Notes: generated by a model not told the origin, from the sequence alone. A stretch of 32,753 bases of DNA from Akkermansiaceae bacterium (GCA_903837825.1 CAILVZ010000374.1:1-32753); one strand, 5' to 3'. Shown: positions 15,694-23,697, counted from the first letter of the stretch. Program-made: numbers and translations.

Positions 15694-17049
15694 ATGTCGC
15701 AATTTCGAGTTACCGCCATTTCCAAACTCCGGGCCGAGTTCAGCGTCCCGGGTGACAAGAGCATGTCGCACCGCGCCGCCATTTTCGCTGGTCTTTCAAA
15801 TGGCACCTGCACGATTCGTAATTTTCTACCCAGCGAGGATTGCGTGAACACGCTCAATGCAATGAGGTCGCTCGGAGCAACCTATGATGTTCTCGATGAA
15901 CTCGTTGGCTATGGGCCCATCAACTTGCGCATTCATGGGCAGTCGATGAAACTCAGCGCCCCCAGCGAGCCCATCGACTGCGGAAATGCCGGCACCGGCA
16001 TGCGGCTTCTCGCGGGATTGGTGGCAGGGCAACCCTTCAGTACCGAATTGTTTGGCGATGCCTCGCTGTCATCGCGCCCGATGGGCCGCATCACGATTCC
16101 GCTCGGGCAGATGGGGGCTAAAATTGAAACGCTCGGGGAAAAACCTGGCTGCGCGCCACTTCGGGTTCACGCAGCAACGCTCAGCCCGATCACCTACGAG
16201 ATGCCCGTTGCCAGTGCCCAAGTGAAGAGCGCCGTACTGCTCGCAGGGCTCTTCGCTGAGGGTAAAACCACCGTCATTCAGCCTGCCGAAACCCGCGACC
16301 ACACCGAGCAAATGCTTGCGTCGTTTCGAATCACCACCACGTGCGAGGGCAATACGATTTCACTCGAAGGCGGCCAAGTGCCTCAGGCTTGCGATTTTAC
16401 CGTCCCCGGTGACATCTCCAGCGCCGCGTTCTGGCTTGTCGCCGCAGCGGGGATCCCAGATTCTCATCTGCTCATCAAAGACGTCGGCCTCAACCCGACC
16501 CGCACGGCGATCCTCAAGGTCTTGAGCCGTATGGGCGCTCGCATGACGGAAATCGTCCATCACTCGCTTGGTGAACCGATCGGAAACATTGAAGTCAGGG
16601 GAGGGGTGTTGAGCGGAACGACTATTCTCATCGATGAAGTGCCGAATCTCATTGATGAAATCCCAGTGATCGCGGTGGCCGCAGCGCTGGCCCAAGGTCG
16701 TACGATCATTCGCAACGCCAAGGAACTTCGCGTCAAGGAGACCGATCGCATCACAACGGTGGTAGAAGGGTTGCGCGCAATGGGCGCGGAGGTCGATGAA
16801 TTCGAAGACGGAATGGAAATCGAAGGCGGCAAGCCGCTCCATGGTGCGGTCATTGATAGCTTTGGCGACCATCGCATCGCGATGGCCTTCGCGATCGCCG
16901 GACTTTTCGCCAAGGGTGAGACCATCATTCAAAACACGGAATGCGTGAACACTTCCTATCCAGGCTTCGCTCATCACCTCGATGCCATCCTTCATGAACG
17001 CAGCAGCGCTTCTGACTTTGTACTTCCTACGCTCGCCACGCCCCATTGA
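15694..17049 (+). CDS. aroA: 3-phosphoshikimate 1-carboxyvinyltransferase (EPSP synthase)
   Basis: A 451-residue shikimate-pathway enzyme joining shikimate 3-phosphate and phosphoenolpyruvate to EPSP. Motifs in order: VPGDKSMSHRAAI, DCGNAGTGMRLLAG, DASLSSRPMGRI, SAQVKSAVLLAGL, TRDHTEQML, NPTRT, LRVKETDRI and GDHRIAMAFAIAGL. The combination GDK, SAQVK, RDHTE and NPTR is that of class II EPSP synthases. The Gly of GNAGT, replaced by Ala in the glyphosate-tolerant CP4 enzyme, is kept here. The length is normal. It sits between tyrA (18 bp) and cmk (51 bp), the classic supraoperon order. Confidence 0.95.
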   Translation: MSQFRVTAISKLRAEFSVPGDKSMSHRAAIFAGLSNGTCTIRNFLPSEDCVNTLNAMRSLGATYDVLDELVGYGPINLRIHGQSMKLSAPSEPIDCGNAGTGMRLLAGLVAGQPFSTELFGDASLSSRPMGRITIPLGQMGAKIETLGEKPGCAPLRVHAATLSPITYEMPVASAQVKSAVLLAGLFAEGKTTVIQPAETRDHTEQMLASFRITTTCEGNTISLEGGQVPQACDFTVPGDISSAAFWLVAAAGIPDSHLLIKDVGLNPTRTAILKVLSRMGARMTEIVHHSLGEPIGNIEVRGGVLSGTTILIDEVPNLIDEIPVIAVAAALAQGRTIIRNAKELRVKETDRITTVVEGLRAMGAEVDEFEDGMEIEGGKPLHGAVIDSFGDHRIAMAFAIAGLFAKGETIIQNTECVNTSYPGFAHHLDAILHERSSASDFVLPTLATPH

Positions 17050-17100
17050 GGTGCCGCTCGAAATACGTTTCGCCGATCTAACAAAACCATCGATTTCACC

Positions 17101-17787
17101 GTGAGCCAAGATTCATCCACGCCCCATTTTGCCATCGCCATCGATGGACCGGCCGCCTCGGGGAAAAGCACGCTGGCGCGAGAACTCGCCAAACGTCTGG
17201 GGCTGGTCATGGTCAATTCTGGAGCGATGTACCGAGCGGTCACTTGGAAGGCCCTTCAGGAAAACATCGACCCGAGTGAAGCCGCCGCAGTCGTTGCCAT
17301 GCTGAGACGGATCCGCATCGAGTGCGGCGAGAGTGGTATGAGTTCCACCTGCACCATCGACGGCATCGATCCTGGCGACGAACTGCGCAGCGAAGTCATC
17401 AATGCGAATGTCTCTGCAGTTTCGGCGATTCCAGAAGTCCGAGAAAAATTGGTGAACCTGCAACGGAGCTACCTCGACCGTACCAGCATCGTGATGGAGG
17501 GGCGTGACATCGGCTCGGTGGTTTTCCCCGACACCCCATTTAAGATTTACGTGGATGCGGACGAGGAGGTCCGTGCGGCACGTCGCTCTCTTGCGGGCGA
17601 GGTGGATTCGGTATCGAAGCGTGATGCTGCAGACAGCAAGCGCGTGACTGCGCCGCTGGTGGTTGCGGATGGCGCAACGATCCTCGACACCTCTCATCAC
17701 AGCATCGCAAGCGCGGTGGATGCCGCCATCGAGATTCTCGCGCAACAGGGCCTGAAAAACCCGCAACCTTCCGCATCGAGCAAGTGA
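17101..17787 (+). CDS. cmk: Cytidylate kinase
   Basis: A 228-residue nucleoside monophosphate kinase that phosphorylates CMP and dCMP. The P-loop GPAASGKST is at about 16-24, followed by LGLVMVNSGAMYRAVTW, the long NMP-binding insert, VVMEGRDIGSVVFP (written here as IVMEGRDIGSVVFPD) and a lid region with DSKRVTAPL. The start is GTG at 17101; no upstream ATG in frame gives a better N-terminus. Its last four bases (GTGA) overlap the start of the acyltransferase gene. The aroA-cmk order is conserved in many diderms, where rpsA usually follows; here plsC is in that place. Confidence 0.94.
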   Translation: MSQDSSTPHFAIAIDGPAASGKSTLARELAKRLGLVMVNSGAMYRAVTWKALQENIDPSEAAAVVAMLRRIRIECGESGMSSTCTIDGIDPGDELRSEVINANVSAVSAIPEVREKLVNLQRSYLDRTSIVMEGRDIGSVVFPDTPFKIYVDADEEVRAARRSLAGEVDSVSKRDAADSKRVTAPLVVADGATILDTSHHSIASAVDAAIEILAQQGLKNPQPSASSK

Positions 17788-18407
17788 AAGATTCTTCCCA
17801 AATGCGCTGGGTTTATTGGCTTGGCTGGATGTCATTCGGCGCTGCATTCCGCACCCTTTTCGGTCTGAGGATCATCGGCAGGGAGAACCTGATCAGCGAT
17901 GGTTCCGTGTTAGTCGCCTCGAACCACCAGAGCTTTCTCGACCCTCCACTCATCGGCAACCTCTACCATACCGAGATGGTTTTTCTTGCCCGCAAGACGT
18001 TGTTTGTCGGTTTCTTCAAATGGCTTTATCGGCAATGGAATGCAATTCCTGTGGACCAAGATCGGCCCGACATGGCAAGTCTCAAGACCATCATCCGCAA
18101 GCTCAAGGAGGGCCACCGCGTCCTTGTTTTTCCTGAAGGTGCAAGAACGCTCGATGGCAACATCGGTGAAGCGGCGCCGGGGATCGGACTGATCGCGGTG
18201 AAATCGGGCGCAGTGATTCAGCCTGTTAGAATTTCGGGTGCGCATGAGGCGTTGCCTCGTGGCTCTGGGCGGATCCGTCTCGCTCGGATCACGGTGCACG
18301 TTGGACCTCCCATCCGTTTGACGCCCGAGGAGTTGCAATCTTCTAACAACAAGGATGGCTACGAGCGCATCACCCAACAAATCATGGACGCCATTAAAGC
18401 GCTTTGA
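17784..18407 (+). CDS. plsC: 1-acyl-sn-glycerol-3-phosphate acyltransferase
   Basis: A 207-residue membrane-associated acyltransferase making phosphatidic acid from lysophosphatidic acid. The catalytic H-x4-D motif is NHQSFLD (about residues 48-54). The glycerophosphate-binding block FPEGART lies at about 115-121 and the third block around VIQPVRISG. One N-terminal hydrophobic segment (about 4-26) would anchor it to the inner membrane. The GTG start overlaps the cmk stop by four bases, so translation is probably coupled. Its position in the aro-cmk operon is less common than rpsA and links phospholipid synthesis to this transcript. Confidence 0.92.
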   Translation: MKDSSQMRWVYWLGWMSFGAAFRTLFGLRIIGRENLISDGSVLVASNHQSFLDPPLIGNLYHTEMVFLARKTLFVGFFKWLYRQWNAIPVDQDRPDMASLKTIIRKLKEGHRVLVFPEGARTLDGNIGEAAPGIGLIAVKSGAVIQPVRISGAHEALPRGSGRIRLARITVHVGPPIRLTPEELQSSNNKDGYERITQQIMDAIKAL

Positions 18408-18458
18408 TGATTTTAGTTCTGAGTTCCTGCCATTGGTTCTATTTATCCGTATTTCACT

Positions 18459-19508
18459 GTGATTCCGACTCAAAATTTAAATATCCGCGGTTGCACTAGG
18501 CTCATCGCGCCAAGCGAATTGAAGTCTGATTTGCCGATGTCACCCGTCGCCAATGAGACGGTGGTTTTAGGGCGTGAAGTGATTAGTGGTATTCTCGCTC
18601 AATCCGATCCGCGCTTGTTAGTGGTCCTTGGGCCATGCTCGATTCATGATCCCAAGGCAGCGCTCGAATATGCATCCAAGCTGAACGCGCTTCGGTTAGA
18701 ATTTGAAGATCAATTTTACTTGGTCATGCGGGTTTATTTTGAAAAACCGCGGACGACGATCGGCTGGAAGGGGATGATTTACGATCCTCACCTTGATGGG
18801 AGTGATGACATCGAGGCCGGCTTGGAGCAGGCGCGAAAACTTCTGTTAGAAATCAATGAAATGGGATTGCCCACGGCCACGGAGTTTCTTGATCCGATCG
18901 TGCCCCAATACATTGCCGACTTGGTAAGCTGGGCTGCGATCGGCGCGCGCACCACCGAGTCACAAACCCACCGGCAAATGGCCAGTGGGCTTTCCATGCC
19001 AGTGGGATTCAAGAATGGCACCGATGGCGGGTTGCAGGTTGCCATCGATGCGATGCACTCGGCGACTGCACCCCACACGTTTCTCGGGATCGATCAAGAC
19101 GGGGCGACCAGCATCATCCGGACCAACGGCAACCCCGCGGGTCACGTGGTGCTTCGGGGAGGTCGTGGTCTAACGAATTACGATGCAGTTAGCACCCTTG
19201 AGGCCACTGAGAGTCTTGCCAAGGCTGGCCTGCCGCAGGTGCTGATGGTCGATTGCAGTCACGCCAACTCGGGCAAGCAGCACGGCAAGCAGGAGGAGGT
19301 TTGGAAGAGTCTGATTGATCAGCGCATCGCGGGAAGCCAAGCGATTGTCGGGGTGATGATCGAAAGTAACCTTTTTGAGGGTTCGCAGCCGATGGCTTCG
19401 AGTCTTTCCGCATTGGATTATGGAGTTTCGATTACCGATGCGTGCCTAGGCTGGGAAGTCACGGAGCGGATGCTGCGGGCCGGATACTCCGCATTGAAAG
19501 CTCGGTGA
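18459..19508 (+). CDS. 3-deoxy-7-phosphoheptulonate (DAHP) synthase, AroFGH type
   Basis: A 349-residue class I aldolase condensing phosphoenolpyruvate and erythrose 4-phosphate, the first shikimate-pathway step. It follows the E. coli AroF/G/H pattern: [17 protein letters not shown] near residues 55-70, [68 protein letters not shown] and GVMIESNL. The N-terminal extension present in allosteric members is there, so feedback control by an aromatic amino acid is likely, but which one cannot be read. Start is GTG at 18459. It is 51 bp after plsC and 80 bp before the kdsD-like gene. Confidence 0.93.
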   Translation: MIPTQNLNIRGCTRLIAPSELKSDLPMSPVANETVVLGREVISGILAQSDPRLLVVLGPCSIHDPKAALEYASKLNALRLEFEDQFYLVMRVYFEKPRTTIGWKGMIYDPHLDGSDDIEAGLEQARKLLLEINEMGLPTATEFLDPIVPQYIADLVSWAAIGARTTESQTHRQMASGLSMPVGFKNGTDGGLQVAIDAMHSATAPHTFLGIDQDGATSIIRTNGNPAGHVVLRGGRGLTNYDAVSTLEATESLAKAGLPQVLMVDCSHANSGKQHGKQEEVWKSLIDQRIAGSQAIVGVMIESNLFEGSQPMASSLSALDYGVSITDACLGWEVTERMLRAGYSALKAR

Positions 19509-19523
19509 AGGTGGTCGACCTTC
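19507..19523 (+). terminator. Stem-loop at DAHP synthase stop codon
   Basis: GAAGGT and ACCTTC are perfect 6-bp arms separated by GGTCG; the first arm starts inside the TGA stop (19506-19508). There is no T-run. It could mark an mRNA end or processing site before kdsD. Confidence 0.35.
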
Positions 19524-19588
19524 GGTAGAACCGCTTAAAGGAACGCGCGGCACTTGCCAAGTCGGTGGTTCTCAGGTTCTCATGGGGG

Positions 19589-20560
19589 ATGGACTATTTG
19601 AAGCGAGCTCGCTTTGTGATCGAAACGGAGATCGACGCACTTCGTCAGATGGCGCTCCGGCTCGACCATGCGATGATCGATGCGATTGAAATCCTCCAGC
19701 GCACCATGGAGCAGCGGGGCAAGGTGGTCGTGGTCGGCGTGGGCAAGTCAGGGAATGTTGGGCACAAGATCGCGGCAACCCTGAACTCGACAGGAACGAC
19801 CGCAGTGGTTCTTGATGCACAAAGCGCCTTGCATGGTGATTTAGGCCTCGTTTCGGATGGCGATGCCGTTCTCCTGCTTTCTTATTCTGGGGAGACACGG
19901 GAGTTGATAGATCTGGTTCCCTTCATCAAGCGTTTTGAGGTAAGTCTCATTGCACTCACTGGGAATCCGAGTTCGACGCTGTCAAGGTTCTGCGATGTGA
20001 CTCTGGACACCTTTGTCGAACGGGAAGCTTGTCCGTTGAATCTGGCACCCACCTCTTCATCAACTGCGATGCTGGTGATGGGGGATGCGCTGGCAATGGT
20101 GCTGCTGGAAGCGCGGGGCTTCACCGAGGAAGATTTTGCACGATTTCATCCGGGCGGATCCCTTGGGCGGGCCTTGCTGACCCGCGTTTCGGACATCATG
20201 CGGATGGGCGGTGAATTGCCGACCGTAGTTGAGGGATGCGATGTCAGTGCTGCATTGGATGCAATGAATCGGGCGCGGGCTGGAGCCTGCCTCATCCTTG
20301 ATTCATTAGGCGGGCTTGCTGGAATTTTCACGCATGGTGATTTCGCCCGGAGTTTCCAAAAAGACCCCGCGCTGGGAAATCGGCCGGTTGCGGAGTTCAT
20401 GACCCGTAAACCGGTCACGGTGCAGGCTGATGCGCTCGCGGTCGAGGCTCTCAAAGCAATCGGCAAAAACCGAATCGATGATATCATTGTGTTAGATGCT
20501 GCTGGTAAACCTGTGGGATTGGTCGATACCCAAGACTTTGCACGATTGAAGATCGTCTAG
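19589..20560 (+). CDS. kdsD: Arabinose-5-phosphate isomerase (KdsD/KpsF family)
   Basis: A 323-residue enzyme that converts ribulose 5-phosphate to arabinose 5-phosphate, the precursor of Kdo in lipopolysaccharide. An N-terminal SIS domain (about 30-165) has VVGVGKSGNVGHKIAATLNSTG and LLSYSGET. FHPGGSLGR carries the conserved His after the SIS domain. Two CBS domains follow (about 200-315), ending in a typical IDDIIVLDAAGKPVGLVDTQD. The ATG at 19589, after a GGGG run, is preferred over an upstream in-frame GTG at 19565. Its presence implies an LPS-bearing outer membrane. It ends 100 bp before a strong bidirectional terminator. Confidence 0.93.
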   Translation: MDYLKRARFVIETEIDALRQMALRLDHAMIDAIEILQRTMEQRGKVVVVGVGKSGNVGHKIAATLNSTGTTAVVLDAQSALHGDLGLVSDGDAVLLLSYSGETRELIDLVPFIKRFEVSLIALTGNPSSTLSRFCDVTLDTFVEREACPLNLAPTSSSTAMLVMGDALAMVLLEARGFTEEDFARFHPGGSLGRALLTRVSDIMRMGGELPTVVEGCDVSAALDAMNRARAGACLILDSLGGLAGIFTHGDFARSFQKDPALGNRPVAEFMTRKPVTVQADALAVEALKAIGKNRIDDIIVLDAAGKPVGLVDTQDFARLKIV

Positions 20561-20569
20561 CTGCGATCT
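20550..20569 (+). terminator. Stem-loop spanning the kdsD stop codon
   Basis: AGATCG and CGATCT are perfect 6-bp arms around an 8-base loop containing the TAG stop (20558-20560). It is not followed by T's; the real terminator for this transcript probably lies at 20660-20693. Confidence 0.3.
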
Positions 20570-20659
20570 GCGGCGAGCTTGTTGCACAAGTGTTTCCAGT
20601 CGGAGGAGTGTTGCCAGATTGCGGCGACCGCCATCGGCCAAGCGTCGGTGAGAAGGCGT

Positions 20660-20693
20660 AAAAAAACCGCACTCGGTGAGGAGTGCGGTTTTT
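20660..20693. terminator. Bidirectional intrinsic terminator between kdsD and rpsI
   Basis: CCGCACTC and GAGTGCGG form a perfect 8-bp stem around GGTGAG, flanked by seven A's on the left and five T's on the right. The A and T runs can extend the stem, and each strand ends in a U-tract. It therefore can stop the plus-strand aro/kdsD transcript and the minus-strand rplM-rpsI transcript, whose last codon is 28 bp away. Confidence 0.9.
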
Positions 20694-20720
20694 GAGAAAA
20701 GAAGCTTTCCTGGAAGCGAA

Positions 20721-21116
20721 TTAGCGCTTGGAGAACTGGAAGCGGGCGCGTGCACCGGGTTGACCTGGCTTTTTCCGTTCCTTCATACGAGGGTCACGAG
20801 TCAGGAATCCGAGTGGCTTGATCACCTTGCGGTTTTCGGGATCCACTTGAGTCAGCGAGCGAGAGATCGCATGGCGGATCGCAATCGACTGGGATGGCTT
20901 GCCGCCGCCTTTGACCACGATATTCAGGTCAAATTTGTTGGAAAGTGAAAGTGCAAGGAATGGAGCGAGAACCGAGTTTTGAAGTTCGATGGTCGGAAGG
21001 TATTCCTCGAAGCTGCGCGAGTTGATGGTGATCTGGCCAGTGCCTTCGGTCATCCAGACGCGGGCGACTGCGGTTTTGCGGCGACCAGTGGCGCTGTGGG
21101 TGGTTGTAGCGGTCAT
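20721..21116 (-). CDS. rpsI: 30S ribosomal protein uS9
   Basis: A 131-residue ribosomal protein of the small-subunit head whose C-terminal tail reaches the P-site tRNA. ATGRRKTAVARVWMTEGTG at the N-terminus, the central FDLNIVVKGGGKPSQSIAIRHAISRSL and the C-terminal LTRDPRMKERKKPGQPGARARFQFSKR are typical of uS9. The length is normal. It follows rplM by 26 bp, the near-universal rplM-rpsI operon order, and the operon ends at the bidirectional terminator. No Shine-Dalgarno sequence is seen upstream of the ATG (sequence TTTCACTCAC before the start). Confidence 0.97.
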   Translation of the reverse strand: MTATTTHSATGRRKTAVARVWMTEGTGQITINSRSFEEYLPTIELQNSVLAPFLALSLSNKFDLNIVVKGGGKPSQSIAIRHAISRSLTQVDPENRKVIKPLGFLTRDPRMKERKKPGQPGARARFQFSKR

Positions 21117-21142
21117 GTGAGTGAAATCAGTTTCTACAAAAA

Positions 21143-21574
21143 TTAGCGGACAGCGTGAGCGGTCGGTTGTTGTGCTTCGTGTGGGTGGCTTTCACCTGCA
21201 TACACCTTGAGCTTGCCGAACTGGCTGCGACCGAGGCGTGTCTTCGGAAGCATGCCCCAGACGGCGCGCTCGACGAGGAGAACGGGGCGGCGCTCGCGGA
21301 CGATGCGTGGGGTCTCAACCTTCTGACCACCGACGTATCCAGAGAAACGGGTGTAGATCTTCGAGGTTTCTTTCGTCCCAGTGAGGACCACTTGGTCGGC
21401 ATTGATCACCACGACGAAATCGCCGGTGTCAACATGGGAGGTGAAAATTGGCTTGTGCTTACCGCGGAGGAGGCGCGCAGCCTCAACAGCGACTTGACCA
21501 AGGACTTTGCCCTTAGCGTCGATCACATACCATTGGCGCTCGACTTCGTGCGGTTTGGCGGAAAACGTCTTCAT
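21143..21574 (-). CDS. rplM: 50S ribosomal protein uL13
   Basis: A 143-residue early-assembly protein of the large subunit. Recognisable segments are [52 protein letters not shown] and the [13 protein letters not shown] block near the C-terminus, followed by [16 protein letters not shown]. The length matches the family. It is first in the rplM-rpsI operon. The leader immediately upstream holds a terminator-like hairpin (21585-21618) and a good promoter (21627-21655), suggesting controlled expression. In E. coli, uL13 represses its own mRNA (known); whether that happens here is open. Confidence 0.97.
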   Translation of the reverse strand: MKTFSAKPHEVERQWYVIDAKGKVLGQVAVEAARLLRGKHKPIFTSHVDTGDFVVVINADQVVLTGTKETSKIYTRFSGYVGGQKVETPRIVRERRPVLLVERAVWGMLPKTRLGRSQFGKLKVYAGESHPHEAQQPTAHAVR

Positions 21575-21584
21575 GTGCTTGTGT

Positions 21585-21618
21585 AAAAAATGCTTCGATC
21601 ACGTTTTTCCGTGCGAAG
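21585..21618 (-). promoter_or_regulatory. Terminator-like hairpin in the rplM 5' leader
   Basis: Read on the minus strand, CTTCGCACG pairs with CGTG-AT-CGAAG (nine pairs with a two-base bulge) around the loop GAAAAA, followed by CATTTTTT. It ends 10 bp before the rplM ATG and, given the promoter at 21627-21655, would start within about three bases of the predicted transcript 5' end. It may be an attenuator, a 5' stabilising stem, or the terminator of the lemA-TPM transcript. Confidence 0.65.
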
Positions 21619-21626
21619 GGGTTGGC

Positions 21627-21655
21627 AACCTAAAGAGCAGTGTTGAGGGTGTCAA
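21627..21655 (-). promoter_or_regulatory. Sigma-70-type promoter for rplM-rpsI
   Basis: On the minus strand a perfect -35 TTGACA (21655-21650) is followed after exactly 17 bp by TAGGTT (21632-21627), which fits the TAnnnT pattern of a -10 box. The predicted start of transcription is near 21620, about 46 bp upstream of the rplM ATG. It is the best promoter match noticed in the window. Confidence 0.65.
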
Positions 21656-21772
21656 CTGGGAAATCTCGTGAAATTGTTTTCTTGGGTTGGGCGGTGTGAT
21701 TGTTGCCGATAGGCGAGGTAAAAGTGGCGGGAGAGGGGAAGGATCGCATCTGGATCTGAGTGACCGCAGGAG

Positions 21773-22561
21773 TCACCATTTTCCGCTGGAACCGCCGCCC
21801 CCGCTGTCTCCGCCCCCGCCTGAGAAACCGCCGCCTCCGCTGGAACCGCTTCCATCTGAAAAACCTCCTGAACTCCAGCCCCCTCCGTTCCCGCGGCCAT
21901 AAAAACCGCCGCCCGAACGCCCTCGGAGGGCGCGGCGCAATTTGAGTAGCACGATGATCACGAAAATGGCGGGTATCAAATAGTGGGCGAGTCCATCACT
22001 CGTGCGGCCTTTGCCATTCTGGCCTTCCCGATGGGTTTTGCCGGTTCCTTGATATTCGCCCTTCGCGGAGGCGATCATCGCGTCAACACCCGCATCGATT
22101 GCGGCTTCCCGGTTGCCTTTGCGCAGTTGCGGGGCGATGAGGTCGAAGATGATCTGCTTGCAACGCGCATCCGGCAGAACGCCTTCCATGCCGAAGCCCG
22201 TATGAATCCGCATTTGGTGCTCGGCCGAGAAAATCAGCAACAGCGCGCCATTGTCTTTACCCTTTTGGCCGGGTTTCCATGCTTCGAACAAACGCTGGCT
22301 AAAATCAAAGAGCTCTTCGCCCTCAGGGATTTTAGGAAAAATCGCGACGATCACCTGCGAAGTTGTATCGCGCTCGAATGCTTCCAGCTTCTGATCGAGC
22401 GCTTGAAATGCGCTGGAGCTGAGCCAGTGTGCCTCGTCACGTACAAAATGGGGCGATGGGCTGGGCGGCAGTGGGTTGGCAGCGCGCAGTTGAGGCAAGA
22501 GGCTGAGGCCGCAACCGAGCCAAATCAGCAACCGGGTGAGGCTGCGAAAAGGGCAAATCAT
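21773..22561 (-). CDS. TPM-domain membrane protein (YgcG/Psb32 family)
   Basis: A 262-residue exported protein. Signal peptide (about 1-27, ending QLRAA), then a TPM (TLP18.3/Psb32/MOLO-1) domain (about 38-160) with the family's VRDEAHWLS opening, QVIVAIFP, and GFGMEGVLPDARC. A transmembrane helix follows (about 196-212, YLIPAIFVIIVLLKL), then a Gly/Ser-rich tail of about 50 residues ending GGGGSSGKW. The ATG overlaps the stop of lemA (ATGA), so the two are translated together. LemA-TPM pairs are widespread; the function of the TPM protein in bacteria is not settled, with envelope-stress or membrane-protein quality roles proposed. The tail's GGN repeats create long Pro-rich antisense frames that are not genes. 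Confidence 0.88.
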   Translation of the reverse strand: MICPFRSLTRLLIWLGCGLSLLPQLRAANPLPPSPSPHFVRDEAHWLSSSAFQALDQKLEAFERDTTSQVIVAIFPKIPEGEELFDFSQRLFEAWKPGQKGKDNGALLLIFSAEHQMRIHTGFGMEGVLPDARCKQIIFDLIAPQLRKGNREAAIDAGVDAMIASAKGEYQGTGKTHREGQNGKGRTSDGLAHYLIPAIFVIIVLLKLRRALRGRSGGGFYGRGNGGGWSSGGFSDGSGSSGGGGFSGGGGDSGGGGSSGKW

Positions 22562-23196
22562 TTGGCGGGTGTGGTGCTGCCGCCGAAGTCAAATTTGACG
22601 GCAGGTGATTTTTCCGTGCCAGCATCGGACTGGAAATAAGGTTTTTCAATGAAGTGGAACGCTCCTGCCAGCAGGACTGCGGGGAAGGTGCGGATGCTGG
22701 TGTTGTAGGTCATCACCGCCTCATTGAAGCGTCCCCGCTCGACGGCAATCCGGTTTTCGGTTCCTTCCAGTTGGGCTTGCAGGTCGCGGAATCCAGCGCT
22801 GGCCTTCAAATCCGGATAGTTTTCCGAAACCACCAGGAGTCGCTGCAACGCACTGCTGAATTGTCCCTGTGCCACTTGGAATTTTTGCAAGGTCGCCGCA
22901 TCGTCGGGTGCTTTGCTCGCGTCGATGGTCACCCGGCCGACGGAGGCTCGGGCATTGACCACCGTTTCAAGGGTGGATTTTTCAAAACTGGCCGAACCTT
23001 CCACGGTTTTGACCAAGTTCGGCACCAAGTCGCTGCGGCGCTGGTATTGGTTGAGGACCTGCGCCCAAGCGGCGTTGACCCCTTGCTGTCGTCCAACAAG
23101 GCCGTTGTAGGTGCCAACCGCCGAGAGGCCGAGAAGCAACACACCGACGATCAAAAAGCCAATGACACCGAGAAGAATAATCCAAACTTTGCTCAT
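22558..23196 (-). CDS. lemA: LemA family membrane protein
   Basis: A 212-residue protein with one N-terminal transmembrane helix (about 5-28). A four-helix-bundle LemA domain follows: YNGLVGRQQGVNAAWAQVLN, QYQRRSDLVPNLVKTVEG, LERLL-like QRLLVVSENYPDLKASAGFRDLQAQLEGTENRIAVERGRFNEAVMTYN, then FPAVLLAGAFHFIEKPYF. The N-terminus would be outside in the known topology. LemA proteins are common next to TPM-domain genes as here, and their molecular task is unclear. A possible promoter (TTCGAC-N16-TATAGC, 23232-23205) ends only about 9 bp before the ATG, which would make the mRNA nearly leaderless (tentative). Confidence 0.9.
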   Translation of the reverse strand: MSKVWIILLGVIGFLIVGVLLLGLSAVGTYNGLVGRQQGVNAAWAQVLNQYQRRSDLVPNLVKTVEGSASFEKSTLETVVNARASVGRVTIDASKAPDDAATLQKFQVAQGQFSSALQRLLVVSENYPDLKASAGFRDLQAQLEGTENRIAVERGRFNEAVMTYNTSIRTFPAVLLAGAFHFIEKPYFQSDAGTEKSPAVKFDFGGSTTPAK

Positions 23197-23204
23197 GAAA
23201 TGAC

Positions 23205-23232
23205 GCTATACCCCAGCGCCAAAAGTGTCGAA
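23205..23232 (-). promoter_or_regulatory. Possible promoter of lemA-TPM
   Basis: On the minus strand TTCGAC and TATAGC are 16 bp apart, with the second box ending 8 bp before the lemA ATG. The -35 is a weak match. If real, transcription would start within a few bases of the start codon. Confidence 0.3.
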
Positions 23233-23346
23233 CACATTCCTGCCACGAGTGGACTCCTGTGCCACCTGAATTCAGGCGATGGCTACGGCAAAACTCAAGT
23301 CAGGGTTGGAGGGCGGGCAACCCGTTTCGAAGCGTTTTAATCTTGC

Positions 23347-23352
23347 TACAAT
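23347..23352 (+). promoter_or_regulatory. Possible -10 box of the small lipoprotein gene
   Basis: TACAAT is a good -10 match 78 bp upstream of the small lipoprotein's ATG. The upstream -35 region (TTTCGA, 16 bp away) is poor. Confidence 0.3.
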
Positions 23353-23430
23353 TCATGGACTTGGTATTCTGCAAAGTGGTTTTTGTGCCAATGTGCAAAT
23401 CCAACTAAAAATCAGAAACGAAACGAATCC

Positions 23431-23541
23431 ATGAAAATCACTAAATTGCTCGTTATGTCCATCGCTGCTTCGTTGCTCGCGGCATCGTGCTGTCCGAACC
23501 CCCCGCCTCCAGCAAGAACCACCGTCACCTCATCCAAGTAA
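23431..23541 (+). CDS. Tiny lipoprotein, 36 residues
   Basis: ATG to TAA encodes a basic start (MKITK), a hydrophobic core (LLVMSIAASLLAA) and a lipobox-like LAAS-C followed by a second Cys, CPNPPPPARTTVTSSK. After processing the mature peptide would be about 17 residues, Pro- and Thr-rich, with an acylated Cys. This resembles entericidin-like small envelope lipoproteins in size and layout, but sequence is too short to assign. A stem-loop follows its stop, supporting a discrete short transcript. No Shine-Dalgarno sequence precedes the ATG. Confidence 0.6.
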   Translation: MKITKLLVMSIAASLLAASCCPNPPPPARTTVTSSK

Positions 23542-23552
23542 CAGCGAACTCC

Positions 23553-23588
23553 AGCACTCCCAGTCAGAGACGATCTGGCTGGGATGCT
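23553..23588 (+). terminator. Stem-loop after the tiny lipoprotein gene
   Basis: AGCACTCCCAG pairs with CTGGGATGCT with a single bulged C, and an inner stem CAGA/TCTG extends it. The element starts 12 bp after the TAA. The T-run after it is interrupted (TTGGTTTGAG), so it is an imperfect intrinsic terminator candidate. Confidence 0.55.
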
Positions 23589-23697
23589 TGGTTTGAGAGA
23601 TTGAGCCCCAAGGGCGCCCCGCGAGGTGACGTGGAATCCGCAATGAATGAAATCGTTGTTTGGCAATGAGCTCGATCTAGGTCAGGCTCGTTGCGTC

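Noticed and set aside
21687..21902. Pro-rich plus-strand reading frame opposite the TPM gene
   Set aside because: It is the antisense image of the Gly/Ser-rich tail of the TPM protein, with no start context or independent motif.
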